This document shows, in pieces, positions 35,539 through 43,848 of a stretch of 50,407 nt of DNA (positions are counted from its first letter, which is position 1; each line of letters opens with the position of its first letter). The stretch covers positions 1 through 50,407 of the forward strand of contig JAKSRW010000022.1 of assembly GCA_024403355.1 (NCBI GenBank), given 5' to 3'. A model generated the notes under the pieces. That model saw nothing but the letters and a program-made list of their open reading frames with translations, did no database searches and was not told the origin of the DNA. The translations under genes were made by a program, and so were the position numbers. Source of the DNA: Lachnospiraceae bacterium. GTDB lineage: Bacteria; Bacillota; Clostridia; Lachnospirales; Lachnospiraceae.

Positions 35539-36795
35539 ATGTCACTTTTTGGTGGAGTTATTCCCATTACAGCAGTTTCTTTCTTAATGTTCAGCTTATT
35601 TGCTATCGCTGCATTAGGATATGCATTTGGTCGTATCACAATTAAGGGTGTAAATCTTGGAACAGCAGGTGTATTCATCGTAGCTATTCTTTTCGGATGT
35701 TTCTTCTTCAGTCCTCTTGAATCTCAATTAAAGATCACTGTTAACGGCGAAACAAAGAGCTATGCAACGAATGCATTAAAGGTTATAGAGAACTTTGGTC
35801 TTATCTTATTCGTAACATCGGTTGGATTTATTGCCGGACCTAAGTTCTTCAGTAATATGAAGAAAAACTTCAAGTCATACGTTTTACTTGGTATTATCAT
35901 CATCGTAGTTGCCGGTATTTCAGCAATCGGATGTATCTTTGTTGGCAGAGCAGTAGGCGGCGAAGGCACTGATACAAGTGAGCTTACAGCCATGATCGTT
36001 GGTCTTCTTTCCGGTTCACTTACATCTACTCCCGCATTCTCGGCAGCTAAAGCTACAGTATTACCCGAGTACGAAGAGGTTGTATCCGTAGGTCATGGTA
36101 TCGCATACCTTTTCGGTGTAGTAGGTGTAGTATTATTTGTTCAGCTTATTCCCAAGCTTACAAAGGCTAATATGGCTGAAGAGAGAGCAAAGCTCACAGC
36201 TGTATCTGACGGTGAGACAAAGAAGAGTGTCGGTAACTTAGTAAAGCTTGATCCGTTTGGAATCTGCGCATTTGCATTCGCAGCAATCATTGGTATCTTC
36301 GTTGGTGCAATCAAGGTTCCGCTTTCATCAAACGGTTTATCAGGAACAACATTCGCCCTTACAACAACAGGCGGATGCTTACTTGTTTCTCTCGTATTCG
36401 GTCATTTCAGCAAGATCGGCAAGATCAGCATTATGCCCGAGGAGTCAACACTTAAGGTATTCAGAGAGTTAGGACTTATGTTATTCCTTATCGGAGCAGG
36501 TATCCCCGGTGGTGCTCACTTCGTAGAGTACTTTGATGTAATGTACTTCGTATATGGTGTTATCATGACAATCGTACCCATGGTTGTTGGTTACCTTTTC
36601 GCTAAGCACGTTATCAAGCTCAGCCTTCTTAACAACCTCGGTTCAATTACAGGTGGTATGACAAGTACTCCCGCACTTGGAACACTTATTAATACAGCCG
36701 GTACAGAGGATGTTGCAGCAGCATATGCAGCTACATATCCTATCGCACTTATTGCAGTAGTATTAGTATCACAGTTCCTTATTATTCTTTTCTAA
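35539..36795 (+). CDS. Aspartate:alanine exchanger-family carrier, predicted succinate exporter
   Basis: 418 residues with about ten membrane segments and the duplicated family core: FVTSVGFIAGPKFF with GLLSGSLTSTPAFSAA in the first half, and FLIGAGIPGG with GGMTSTPALG in the second. These are hallmarks of the AAEx family, which includes AspT (aspartate:alanine) and Corynebacterium SucE (succinate export). After an operon that makes succinate, a C4-dicarboxylate exporter or exchanger is the best guess. The TrkA-C domains of some members are missing. The frame opens at 35434; ATG 35539 starts where the first membrane segment begins, with AGAAAGG about 13 bases before it. A strong terminator follows. 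Confidence 0.8.
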   Translation: MSLFGGVIPITAVSFLMFSLFAIAALGYAFGRITIKGVNLGTAGVFIVAILFGCFFFSPLESQLKITVNGETKSYATNALKVIENFGLILFVTSVGFIAGPKFFSNMKKNFKSYVLLGIIIIVVAGISAIGCIFVGRAVGGEGTDTSELTAMIVGLLSGSLTSTPAFSAAKATVLPEYEEVVSVGHGIAYLFGVVGVVLFVQLIPKLTKANMAEERAKLTAVSDGETKKSVGNLVKLDPFGICAFAFAAIIGIFVGAIKVPLSSNGLSGTTFALTTTGGCLLVSLVFGHFSKIGKISIMPEESTLKVFRELGLMLFLIGAGIPGGAHFVEYFDVMYFVYGVIMTIVPMVVGYLFAKHVIKLSLLNNLGSITGGMTSTPALGTLINTAGTEDVAAAYAATYPIALIAVVLVSQFLIILF

Positions 36796-36808
36796 GATAT
36801 GATTTTCG

Positions 36809-36837
36809 GACTCCACAAATTTGTGGAGTCTTTTTTT
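36809..36837 (+). terminator. Terminator of the mdh-hdr-frd-carrier operon
   Basis: GACTCCACA-AATT-TGTGGAGTC, a perfect 9-bp stem with four-base loop, followed by seven T residues. Confidence 0.9.
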
Positions 36838-36858
36838 ACATAAAAACAGTATTCATAC

Positions 36859-36887
36859 TTGCAAGAATTGCTTAATGCATTTATAAT
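36859..36887 (+). promoter_or_regulatory. Promoter of the fumarase genes
   Basis: TTGCAA (36859-36864), 17-bp spacer and TATAAT (36882-36887), between the operon terminator and the fumarase alpha gene. Confidence 0.65.
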
Positions 36888-36955
36888 AGATATGTTAATG
36901 GTGTTTTTTACGATCATCATAGTTTCTAGGAAATTTTTTTATGGAGGAATATAAA

Positions 36956-37798
36956 ATGCGTGAAGTAAACGTAAGCGTGCTTACCGATACAGTTGAAAAG
37001 CTCTGTATCGAAGCAAACTATCATCTTCCCGAAGACGTTAAGTGTGCAATCAAGAATTGCCGTGCTTGCGAGGACGGAGAGATTGCAAAGGGTGTTCTTG
37101 ACAACATTATCGAGAACTTTGACATCGCAGATTCAGAGAACGTTCCTATCTGTCAGGATACAGGTATGGCATGCGTATTCTTAGAGATCGGTCAGGATGT
37201 TCACCTTGTAGGCGGTGACTTAACAGATGCTATCAATGAGGGTGTTCGTCGTGGTTACGACAAGGGATATCTTCGTAAATCAGTAGTTAAGGATCCCGTT
37301 CGTCGTGGTAACACAGGTGACAATACACCTGCTATGATCTATACTGAGATTGTTCCCGGTGAGCAGATTAAGGTAACAGTCGGACCTAAGGGCTTTGGTT
37401 CAGAGAACATGAGCCAGATTAGAATGTTCAAGCCTTCACACGGTATTGAGGGTATCAAGAACTTCATCCTTGAAGCAGTTGAGACAGCAGGCCCTAACCC
37501 CTGTCCTCCTATGGTAGTAGGTGTAGGTATCGGCGGTACATTCGATAAGGCAGCTCTTCTTGCAAAGAAGGCACTTATGCGTCCTATCGATTCAGAGAAT
37601 CCCGATCCTTACTATGCAGACCTCGAGAAGGAGATGCTTGAGAAGATTAATAAGCTCGGTATCGGACCTCAGGGCTTCGGCGGAAAGACAACAGCAATCG
37701 GTTTAAATATTGAAACATTACCTACACATATCGCAGGTATGCCTTGCGCAATCAATATTAACTGTCACGTTACAAGACATAAGTCGGAGGTAATCTAA
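36956..37798 (+). CDS. Fumarate hydratase class I, alpha subunit
   Basis: 280 residues, the N-terminal (TtdA-like) half of class I fumarases, which interconvert malate and fumarate using an oxygen-sensitive [4Fe-4S] cluster. Cysteines lie in PICQDTGMAC and NPCPPMVVG; PVRRGNTGDNTPA is a family motif. The related L-tartrate dehydratase alpha is the alternative, but malate and fumarate enzymes next door favour fumarase. An ATG at 36941 is in frame, but GGAGGA seven bases before ATG 36956 makes the latter the better start. One base separates it from the beta gene. Confidence 0.9.
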   Translation: MREVNVSVLTDTVEKLCIEANYHLPEDVKCAIKNCRACEDGEIAKGVLDNIIENFDIADSENVPICQDTGMACVFLEIGQDVHLVGGDLTDAINEGVRRGYDKGYLRKSVVKDPVRRGNTGDNTPAMIYTEIVPGEQIKVTVGPKGFGSENMSQIRMFKPSHGIEGIKNFILEAVETAGPNPCPPMVVGVGIGGTFDKAALLAKKALMRPIDSENPDPYYADLEKEMLEKINKLGIGPQGFGGKTTAIGLNIETLPTHIAGMPCAININCHVTRHKSEVI

Positions 37799-37799
37799 A

Positions 37800-38360
37800 A
37801 TGGCAGCAAGAAAAATCACATTACCCCTTACAGAGGAATTAGCAAAGACACTTCATGCAGGTGATGAGGTGCTTGTTTCTGGTACAATTTATACATCACG
37901 TGACGCAGGTCACAAGCGTATGTGTGAGTCACTCGCTAAGGGCGAGCCTATCCCCTTCGATCCTAAGGATGCTACAATCTACTATGTAGGACCTACACCC
38001 GCTATGCCCGGTAAGGTTATCGGTTCAGCAGGCCCCACAACCAGCGGTCGTATGGATGCTTATGCACCCACAATGATGAGCGTTGGTGCCCGTGGTATGA
38101 TCGGTAAGGGCGCAAGACTTCCTGAAGTTATCGAGGCTATGAAGAAGTACAGCGGTGTATACTTCGGTGCCATCGGCGGTGCAGGCGCACTTCTCGCAAA
38201 ATGTATCAAGAGCGCAGAGCTTATCGCATTCGAGGATCTTGGTGCTGAGGCATTAAGAAAGCTTTATGTAGAGGATATGCCCCTCGTAGTCATCATCGAC
38301 AGCGAAGGCAACAACCTTTACGAGAGCGGCAGACAGGCTTACCTTGACAGCATAAAGTAG
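37800..38360 (+). CDS. Fumarate hydratase class I, beta subunit
   Basis: 186 residues, the C-terminal (TtdB-like) half of class I fumarase: GTIYTSRDAGHKRM, YVGPTPAMPG and GPTTSGRMD carry substrate-binding residues. Pairs with the alpha subunit to form the active enzyme. It starts one base after the alpha stop, and the stop codon is directly followed by the inverted-repeat element at 38361. Confidence 0.92.
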   Translation: MAARKITLPLTEELAKTLHAGDEVLVSGTIYTSRDAGHKRMCESLAKGEPIPFDPKDATIYYVGPTPAMPGKVIGSAGPTTSGRMDAYAPTMMSVGARGMIGKGARLPEVIEAMKKYSGVYFGAIGGAGALLAKCIKSAELIAFEDLGAEALRKLYVEDMPLVVIIDSEGNNLYESGRQAYLDSIK

Positions 38361-38531
38361 TTTTTTGGTCCCTTGGGGACGGGGTTATTGGTTCATTTTC
38401 TTAGTTAAGAAGATATGCCCCATGTTTTATTTGAATAAAAGTAGTTGATTATAGAGTTCCTTTACAGCTTTTGCTTGTAAGGGAACTTTTTTATAATGAA
38501 CCAACGACCCCGTCCCCAAGAGACCAAAAAA
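38361..38531. mobile_element. MITE-like element with 37-bp terminal inverted repeats
   Basis: 171 bp with ends 38361-38397 and 38495-38531 complementary at 34 of 37 positions (TTTTTTGGTC-CTTGGGGACGGGG type). No transposase inside. It abuts the fumarase beta stop codon. The inner part holds a terminator-like hairpin. I see no obvious target-site duplication, so the mobile nature is inferred from the symmetry alone. Confidence 0.6.
38456..38492 (+). terminator. Terminator within the inverted-repeat element
   Basis: GTTCCTTTACAG (38456-38467) pairs with TTGTAAGGGAAC (38475-38486) over 12 positions with two G-T pairs, followed by six T residues. Probably ends the fumarase transcript. Confidence 0.7.
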
Positions 38532-38548
38532 GAAATTACATCCTATGT

Positions 38549-38577
38549 TTGCATTAATCTGAGAGAAAATGTATAAT
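38549..38577 (+). promoter_or_regulatory. Promoter of the secreted-protein gene
   Basis: TTGCAT (38549-38554), 17-bp spacer and TATAAT (38572-38577), 39 bases before the start codon. Confidence 0.55.
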
Positions 38578-38615
38578 AAATAATATGGTCAGTTGAAATA
38601 TGAAAGGAGCTGCAG

Positions 38616-39395
38616 ATGAAAAAATTTATTTGTATGATAGCTGTAATGATTACTGCGTGTATTTTGATAAATACCGGAGTTTATGCGGCAGACAGTGAGA
38701 TAGTATGTAAAAAGAAATCGACCGGGGAGTTTAAAGGGAATTACTCTATAATGGGCAATATCACTATTGATTTCACCTCAAAATACCCAGTGTTTTCAAT
38801 AAAAGGCAATAAGAAAGCTACAAAGGCGATGAATAATACCATATACAGTCAGTCTGTAATTGAGCCTAATACAGTGCTTGGAATGGGTTATAACCTTTAC
38901 GGAATTCTTGAAGACACAGACGCAACTGTGGAGCTTTTGTACAAAGGTGCTGCCAGACGTGGTAATCTCTACAGTACAAGCTTCAGCTTACAGGCAACTG
39001 CCCCCGATACAATCCCGGTAAATGTCTATAAGGTTCTGACATTTAATTTGAAAAACGGTGCGGCGATTTCGAATGAGTCGGAGCTATTCAAAAATCCTGA
39101 CAAAGCTGCAGCATATATTGCTAAAAAGTGTATAAAGTTAAGCAATAAGTACAAGGCTGAATTTGAAAGCGGAAAATCAAAAAAGGGATTTTTCATGGAT
39201 GGAGTAACCGCTGATGACGTAAAAAAGTTGATTTCCGTCGGAAATATTCGCTTTGATAAAAAGGGAATTACCGTTATATTTGATGAGACAAAGGGGCTGT
39301 CTGCGCATGCAGCAGGTGTGATCGAGATGACAGTCTCATATAAGGACATCAAAAAATATTTAACGGCAGAGACCATTAAATGTCTTGCCTTATAA
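38616..39395 (+). CDS. Secreted protein, DUF3298/RsiV-like
   Basis: 259 residues with a clear signal peptide (MKKFICMIAVMITACILINTG, cleavage near VYA-AD). The mature part begins with a long beta-rich segment and has text reminiscent of the DUF3298/RsiV group: VYKVLTFNLKNGAAISNESELF, followed by FMDGVTADDVKKLI and RFDKKGITVIFDE. Function unknown; related domains occur in anti-sigma factors and lipoproteins. GAAAGGAG precedes the ATG. The short ORF at 39425 and the beta-propeller-like gene downstream may share its transcript. Confidence 0.7.
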   Translation: MKKFICMIAVMITACILINTGVYAADSEIVCKKKSTGEFKGNYSIMGNITIDFTSKYPVFSIKGNKKATKAMNNTIYSQSVIEPNTVLGMGYNLYGILEDTDATVELLYKGAARRGNLYSTSFSLQATAPDTIPVNVYKVLTFNLKNGAAISNESELFKNPDKAAAYIAKKCIKLSNKYKAEFESGKSKKGFFMDGVTADDVKKLISVGNIRFDKKGITVIFDETKGLSAHAAGVIEMTVSYKDIKKYLTAETIKCLAL

Positions 39396-39424
39396 GTCAA
39401 AACGATTATTGAGGAACGAATATT

Positions 39425-39565
39425 ATGGGCAGAAGATTAAAAACAGTTAAATTGTACATCAGATTGCTTGCATGTGTAATAGCAGGTTTTCTGACTGTGG
39501 GCTGTATAAATGTAAAGGCCGAGGATTCAACCGGAAACTATGTGTGGACGAGATATCTCGATTAA
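39425..39565 (+). CDS. 46-residue exported peptide or truncated lipoprotein
   Basis: GAGGAA lies eight bases before ATG 39425. The frame encodes an N-terminal signal sequence with a lipobox-like LTVGC (Cys27) and stops after 19 further residues (INVKAEDSTGNYVWTRYLD). It reads like the beginning of a secreted protein that was cut short by the TAA at 39563. It may be a decayed gene rather than a functional peptide. Confidence 0.4.
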   Translation: MGRRLKTVKLYIRLLACVIAGFLTVGCINVKAEDSTGNYVWTRYLD

Positions 39566-39603
39566 GGCAAATTAAAGATTCAGTTGAAAGACATGGTGAA
39601 TAT

Positions 39604-41196
39604 ATGAGTGATTCCATAGCGGATAATAATATTTCTTCGGTCGCTTCGGGGAATAAAGCTAAAAAAACAGGAATAATCATAATAGCGGCAATTGGAATAA
39701 TTCTTCTGGCAGCAGTGGCGACTGTTTTCTTCTTTTTAAAAAAGAAGAATCCGTCGGAGCAGCCCATGACGGCTATCTCCATAGTCTCATACGCTGATCT
39801 GAACAAAAGAATATTCCAGCCTATGATGGATGCTTCGGCCGGTGAATTTGATTCGAATGAGGTTTACAGAACTGTTTTGACACCTGACAGAAGCAAGATA
39901 GTAGTCCAGACACAGACTAATGAGCTCTACTATACAAATGCTGACGGTTCGGGAAAAACTATCGTATCGGAGGAATGTGAACATCTGGAAAGCCTTTTCG
40001 GCGGCGTTTATGAAAAGGGAATTCTTTATGTTGATCGTTCAGGAAGGCGGCACAGGTATCTATTTGAGGGTGGCGCCGATGCAAAAATGAGCGAAGAAGC
40101 AGGTCCGACAAGCGTTTCCGAAAAAAATATGCATCTGGCATATTTTGCAAATAATTCGTTATATCTGTTAAAAGAAAATGCTGAAATTCGTGAGAAAATA
40201 AAGACTGTTGAAGCAGGCAATGCAGCCATACTGTCTGTCTCAAATGACGGAAGCAGAATATTCTGGTACGAATTAGACGATGAAAACGGTCACATTTATA
40301 TGCATATCAATGATGAGAACATTAAAATTGATTCATATAAGAGAACGAAGGGTTATGCAGTTACCGTGACATATAATGAGCAGCAGACTTATGCGGTAGT
40401 GAAAAATCCATCCGAAGGAAGGCTTCATATTATTGATTCAAAGGGCAATATTAAGACCATAAGCGTAGCTGACGGTAGCTTTGTTTCAGGCGTGTATACT
40501 GCTGATACCGCATTAACCAATGACATGGCGAATCAGTTCCCCGGAATCTATTTCGCCGCCGCAGCCGATGGAAACACAACCGTTTATTATATTGATAAAG
40601 ACTATAATTGTGAGCCTGTTGCAGACGAAGTAAAGGCATATGCGGTGCATGACGGTCATATTTATTACATTGATAATGATAATGACCTTATATCCGGAAA
40701 GTTAAATAAGAATAAGATTTCAGGTAAAAAGACAATTGATAATGATGTCAATCAGCTGTACGGACAGATTATAAACGGCCATGTATATTACATGAAAAAT
40801 GTAAATGCGGCTGACCGTGCCGGCACGTTGCATGTCTTCAAAAATGGGGAAGCAGCTGTGAAAATCGATATGGGCATAAGCTCGGATTTTCATGATTTAT
40901 ACATGTCTGCAGATGGGGCAACAATTGTTTATCTTAAAAATCTGCTTCTGCATGAGTCAAATACAATCGGTGCTATCGGAACTCTCTGCAGATATACCAT
41001 TGGTATGGATTCGCCCGAAAAGATAGATTCGAAGGTAATCAGAAGTTCCCTGCATACAGGCTATAAAGACAGAATGTACGATGGAAAATCAATAGTATAT
41101 AAAAAGTCTGTATCATCAGATAAAAGCAGTATAACAGGTGATTTATATTATTTTGACGGTAAGGAAACTGTAAAGCTGGCAAACGATGTTTTTTAA
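39604..41196 (+). CDS. Single-pass membrane protein with beta-propeller-like extracellular domain
   Basis: From ATG 39604 the protein has 530 residues. About 20 inside residues and a membrane segment (IIIIAAIGIILLAAVATVFFF) precede a large beta-rich outer domain. That domain shows recurring blade-like phrases such as ELYYTNADGSGKTIV, GHIYYIDNDNDLISG and GDLYYFDGKETVKL, similar to DUF5050-type propellers. Ligand unknown. The frame is open from 39472, but the upstream part is unlike a protein start and overlaps the short ORF; no strong ribosome site is seen for 39604, so the start is uncertain. Confidence 0.65.
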   Translation: MSDSIADNNISSVASGNKAKKTGIIIIAAIGIILLAAVATVFFFLKKKNPSEQPMTAISIVSYADLNKRIFQPMMDASAGEFDSNEVYRTVLTPDRSKIVVQTQTNELYYTNADGSGKTIVSEECEHLESLFGGVYEKGILYVDRSGRRHRYLFEGGADAKMSEEAGPTSVSEKNMHLAYFANNSLYLLKENAEIREKIKTVEAGNAAILSVSNDGSRIFWYELDDENGHIYMHINDENIKIDSYKRTKGYAVTVTYNEQQTYAVVKNPSEGRLHIIDSKGNIKTISVADGSFVSGVYTADTALTNDMANQFPGIYFAAAADGNTTVYYIDKDYNCEPVADEVKAYAVHDGHIYYIDNDNDLISGKLNKNKISGKKTIDNDVNQLYGQIINGHVYYMKNVNAADRAGTLHVFKNGEAAVKIDMGISSDFHDLYMSADGATIVYLKNLLLHESNTIGAIGTLCRYTIGMDSPEKIDSKVIRSSLHTGYKDRMYDGKSIVYKKSVSSDKSSITGDLYYFDGKETVKLANDVF

Positions 41197-41254
41197 AACT
41201 TGCACAAGTATTTGAATGAAAGTTTGCGTTACGGTTGGAAAGGCATGGTTTTTT

Positions 41255-42127
41255 ATGATTTCAGAGGCAGGAAGAACTTTTATTGAGAATTGTATAAAGG
41301 CAGACACTGAACGTGATAAGGGACTTACTACGCCTGATGACATCGAGAGGTTTGACGATATTCTGTACGGTGAGGATTCAAAATGGCAGATAATGGATGT
41401 ATATCGTCCTAAGAATTTCGAGGGTAAGCTTCCTGTTATAGTGAGCTCTCATGGCGGTGGATGGGTTTACGGCAGTAAGGAGGTATATCAGTTTTACTGT
41501 ATGAGCCTGGCTCAGCGTGGCTTTGCGGTAGTTAATTACAGCTACAGACTTGCGCCTGAATTCAAATATCCGGCAGCTATTGAGGATACGAATCTGGTAT
41601 ACACATGGATTATGGCCAACGGTGAAGCCTATGATATGGATGTAAACAATATATTTGCGCTGGGGGATTCTGCGGGGGCACAGATAGCGGGTATCTATGC
41701 CGCAATATTAACAAATCCTGCATATGCCGCAAATTACAGCTTCAAAACGCCCGAGGGACTTAAGATTTCCGCTTTGGGACTTAACTGCGGAAAATATTAT
41801 GTGCGTCCCGAGGAGCCGGATGGATTTTGGAGTGAACTGATGCCGGAGGCCGGTACTGTTAATGAGCGTCGGCTTATATCCGTGGTTCATCATATTAAGG
41901 ATAATTATCCGCCCTGCTATATTTTTACCAGTAACGGAGATTTTCTGAAAGATGAGCCAAAGGCACTAACAGAAGCACTGGACAAGGCCGGTGTAGAGTA
42001 TGAGTCCGTGGAATATGGAACAAAGGACAAAATGCTTTATCATGTTTTTCATTGCAATATAAAGTCTGAGGACGCAAAAAAAGCAAATGATGAAGAGTGT
42101 GCTTTTTTCAAAAAATATATAAAATAG
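41255..42127 (+). CDS. Alpha/beta hydrolase, HSL-type esterase
   Basis: 290 residues of the hormone-sensitive-lipase group: oxyanion motif HGGGW, nucleophile elbow GDSAG, acid in TSNGDFLKDE, and His in LYHVFHC. No signal peptide, so probably a cytosolic esterase or deacetylase, substrate unknown. The frame opens at 41216, but GGAAAGG before ATG 41255 and the family length favour the latter. It sits alone before a repeat element and a terminator. Confidence 0.82.
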   Translation: MISEAGRTFIENCIKADTERDKGLTTPDDIERFDDILYGEDSKWQIMDVYRPKNFEGKLPVIVSSHGGGWVYGSKEVYQFYCMSLAQRGFAVVNYSYRLAPEFKYPAAIEDTNLVYTWIMANGEAYDMDVNNIFALGDSAGAQIAGIYAAILTNPAYAANYSFKTPEGLKISALGLNCGKYYVRPEEPDGFWSELMPEAGTVNERRLISVVHHIKDNYPPCYIFTSNGDFLKDEPKALTEALDKAGVEYESVEYGTKDKMLYHVFHCNIKSEDAKKANDEECAFFKKYIK

Positions 42128-42131
42128 AAAG

Positions 42132-42175
42132 ATAGCCGCGTTTTTTATCGAGTGACAAGTGAAGAGGTCACGAGT
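42132..42175. repeat. Short interspersed repeat, copy B
   Basis: 42149-42175 matches 50381-50407 at 25 of 27 positions (CGAGTGACAAG...GGTCACGAGT, able to form a GTGAC/GTCAC hairpin). The bases before it (42132-42148) match the end of the GGTAGCAGCGATTTTAT half less well. Confidence 0.6.
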
Positions 42176-42255
42176 TTGACTTTGGATATTTGGGCCTTCA
42201 AAGCAGTATTTTACAAAGTGAATAAAGGATAGTCGGAGTATAATACGATATAATT

Positions 42256-42297
42256 AAACCACAGGTGCTTTTTTGACAGCAGACAGCCTGTGGTTTT
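42256..42297 (+). terminator. Terminator upstream of the isomerase gene
   Basis: AAACCACAGG (42256-42265) and CCTGTGGTTT (42287-42296) pair perfectly over 10 bp; the tail is TTTTAAT. It ends the esterase transcript or attenuates the next gene, which starts 22 bases later. Confidence 0.65.
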
Positions 42298-42318
42298 AAT
42301 GATTATGGAAAGGTATGG

Positions 42319-43089
42319 GTGAAAAATATGGATTTAGGAATACAATTATACGGCCCCATTGCTAACGGAAGCATGAATTTCAGGGATCTTATGGCGGGAT
42401 TAAAGAATGTGGGCTATAAAATGGCAGAGCCCTGCATAAGTCTGGATGGTAAATCGGGTGCGCCGACCTTCTGGCAGCCTGAAGAGCTGGCAGATAAATT
42501 TGCGGTGCTGAATGAGCTGGGACTGGAGGTTATCTCTGCGCATGTATCAAGCGTGAACTATCTTGATACAATTCCCGTGATGTGTGAGCTGGCAGATAAA
42601 TATCATGTAAAGCAGTTTGTTGTAGGTATGCCCGAGGCAACCGAAGCAGCTGTTAAGGAGAGAGCCCTTGTATACAGACAGCTGGCAGCAGCGCTTGAGG
42701 AGCATGGAGCAGAGCTTCTTCTTCACAACGGTAAGCCTGATATGGCGCCTATCCGTGGCATTACGGCCTATGAATACATGATTGAGCTCTGTATGGGTAA
42801 GCTGGGAATGCAGTTCGATACAGGCTGGGCGGCCAGAGGCGGAGTGGATCCCATGGTGATTATCCGCAGAAGCTATGACAGTATCAGGTCGCTTCATTAC
42901 AAGGATTTTAACATGAATAATGACACCGACGTGGATGTATGCATCGGTGACGGAACCCTGGATAATGAGGACTATATGAAGTTTGGTCAGGAAAAGGGCA
43001 TACCGATTTTCGTTGACGCAGATACTTATGATAAAGTGCTTGATGATGCGGCACGTTCATACCGCTATCTGATGAGTATCAGTAAATAA
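42319..43089 (+). CDS. Sugar phosphate isomerase/epimerase (xylose-isomerase-like TIM barrel)
   Basis: 256 residues of the AP-endonuclease-2 family of TIM barrels. Likely metal ligands fall in the usual strands: E of MAEPCISLDG, H of ISAHVS, H of LLLHNG, D of MQFDTGWAARGG, H of LHYKDFN, and the final D of IFVDADTY. These enzymes isomerise sugars or inositol derivatives; the substrate is unknown. GTG 42319 has GGAAAGG five bases upstream; the in-frame ATG 42328 is the alternative start. No sugar transporter or kinase is linked. Confidence 0.8.
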   Translation: MKNMDLGIQLYGPIANGSMNFRDLMAGLKNVGYKMAEPCISLDGKSGAPTFWQPEELADKFAVLNELGLEVISAHVSSVNYLDTIPVMCELADKYHVKQFVVGMPEATEAAVKERALVYRQLAAALEEHGAELLLHNGKPDMAPIRGITAYEYMIELCMGKLGMQFDTGWAARGGVDPMVIIRRSYDSIRSLHYKDFNMNNDTDVDVCIGDGTLDNEDYMKFGQEKGIPIFVDADTYDKVLDDAARSYRYLMSISK

Positions 43090-43136
43090 TAGCGCATTTA
43101 CTGGAGAGCCAAAGATTCCGGCAAATATGAAAGAAT

Positions 43137-43685
43137 ATGAAAGAATATTTGTTAATGACAGGCTTATATGAGAACATTAATGCGATTCAGAATAATCCGA
43201 AGCTTACTTTCCTGCTGCGCTCGCCCAAAATTTCTCTGGAACCTTTGGGCTTATCACAGATAGCGAGACAATACGAGAAGACCTTGAATCTTTCGATGGA
43301 AGAGGCAAGGTATCTGTCAAAAATAACTAAGGGGTATGCGTTCGCTTTCCAGGCATTAGGAATGCTGTATTGGGATGAAGCTGCGAAAAACAAAAAGATA
43401 AACCGGGATAGTATCCTGCGAGAGCTTGAGATTCTTTTGGACGAATATGTTTATCAGAAAATTTGGGAAGGTTTATCAGAGCAGGATCAGAGAATATTGA
43501 GATGTCTGCCTGAGGATGGAGCGATAAAGACCGGTGAGATATGCGAGCAGGTGGAGCTTTCTACTCAGAGTTTTTCGAAGTACAGAGAACGCCTGATCAA
43601 CAAAGGATTAATTCAGTCGGCAGCGCACGGTTATGTAGAACTTACATTACCGCGATTTGCGCAGGTTATTAGGTATTATGATTAG
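43137..43685 (+). pseudogene. 5'-truncated AAA/STAND-type ATPase remnant
   Basis: 182 residues resemble only the C-terminal part of a common clostridial ATP-binding protein: L-M-T-G-L-Y-E-N-I, LTFLLRSPKISLEPL, the lid helices, then a winged-helix end (IKTGEICEQVELSTQSFSKYRERLI). The Walker A and B part, normally about 200 residues, is missing, and upstream DNA does not supply it. It is therefore probably a degraded copy; expression as a short DNA-binding fragment cannot be excluded. Confidence 0.65.
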
Positions 43686-43701
43686 TGCTATGTTTTCCCC
43701 C

Positions 43702-43730
43702 TTGACACCCCACAATAAAACAGCTATACT
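43702..43730 (+). promoter_or_regulatory. Promoter of the thiamine operon
   Basis: TTGACA (43702-43707), 17-bp spacer and TATACT (43725-43730), immediately before the TPP riboswitch. Confidence 0.75.
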
Positions 43731-43744
43731 AATCATCGGAAATT

Positions 43745-43832
43745 GAATAAACGGGGAGCTGGTATACCGGCTGAGAGTAGATTGTGAATCTAGACCCATA
43801 ACTTGATTTGGATAATGCCAACGTAAGGAAAA
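43745..43832 (+). promoter_or_regulatory. TPP riboswitch (THI element)
   Basis: Conserved segments in order: ACGGGGAGC, GGCTGAGAGTAG, TAGACCCATAACTTGATTTGG and ATAATGCCAACGTAAGGAA. This is the classic THI-box aptamer that binds thiamine pyrophosphate. With the terminator at 43849-43886 it should shut off the thiW/thiC/thiEM genes when TPP is plentiful. Confidence 0.95.
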
Positions 43833-43848
43833 AGATGACGTAGTTTAT

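Noticed and set aside
39472..39603. Upstream extension of the beta-propeller-like protein
   Set aside because: The added residues are cysteine- and arginine-rich, lack a ribosome site and overlap a better-initiated frame.
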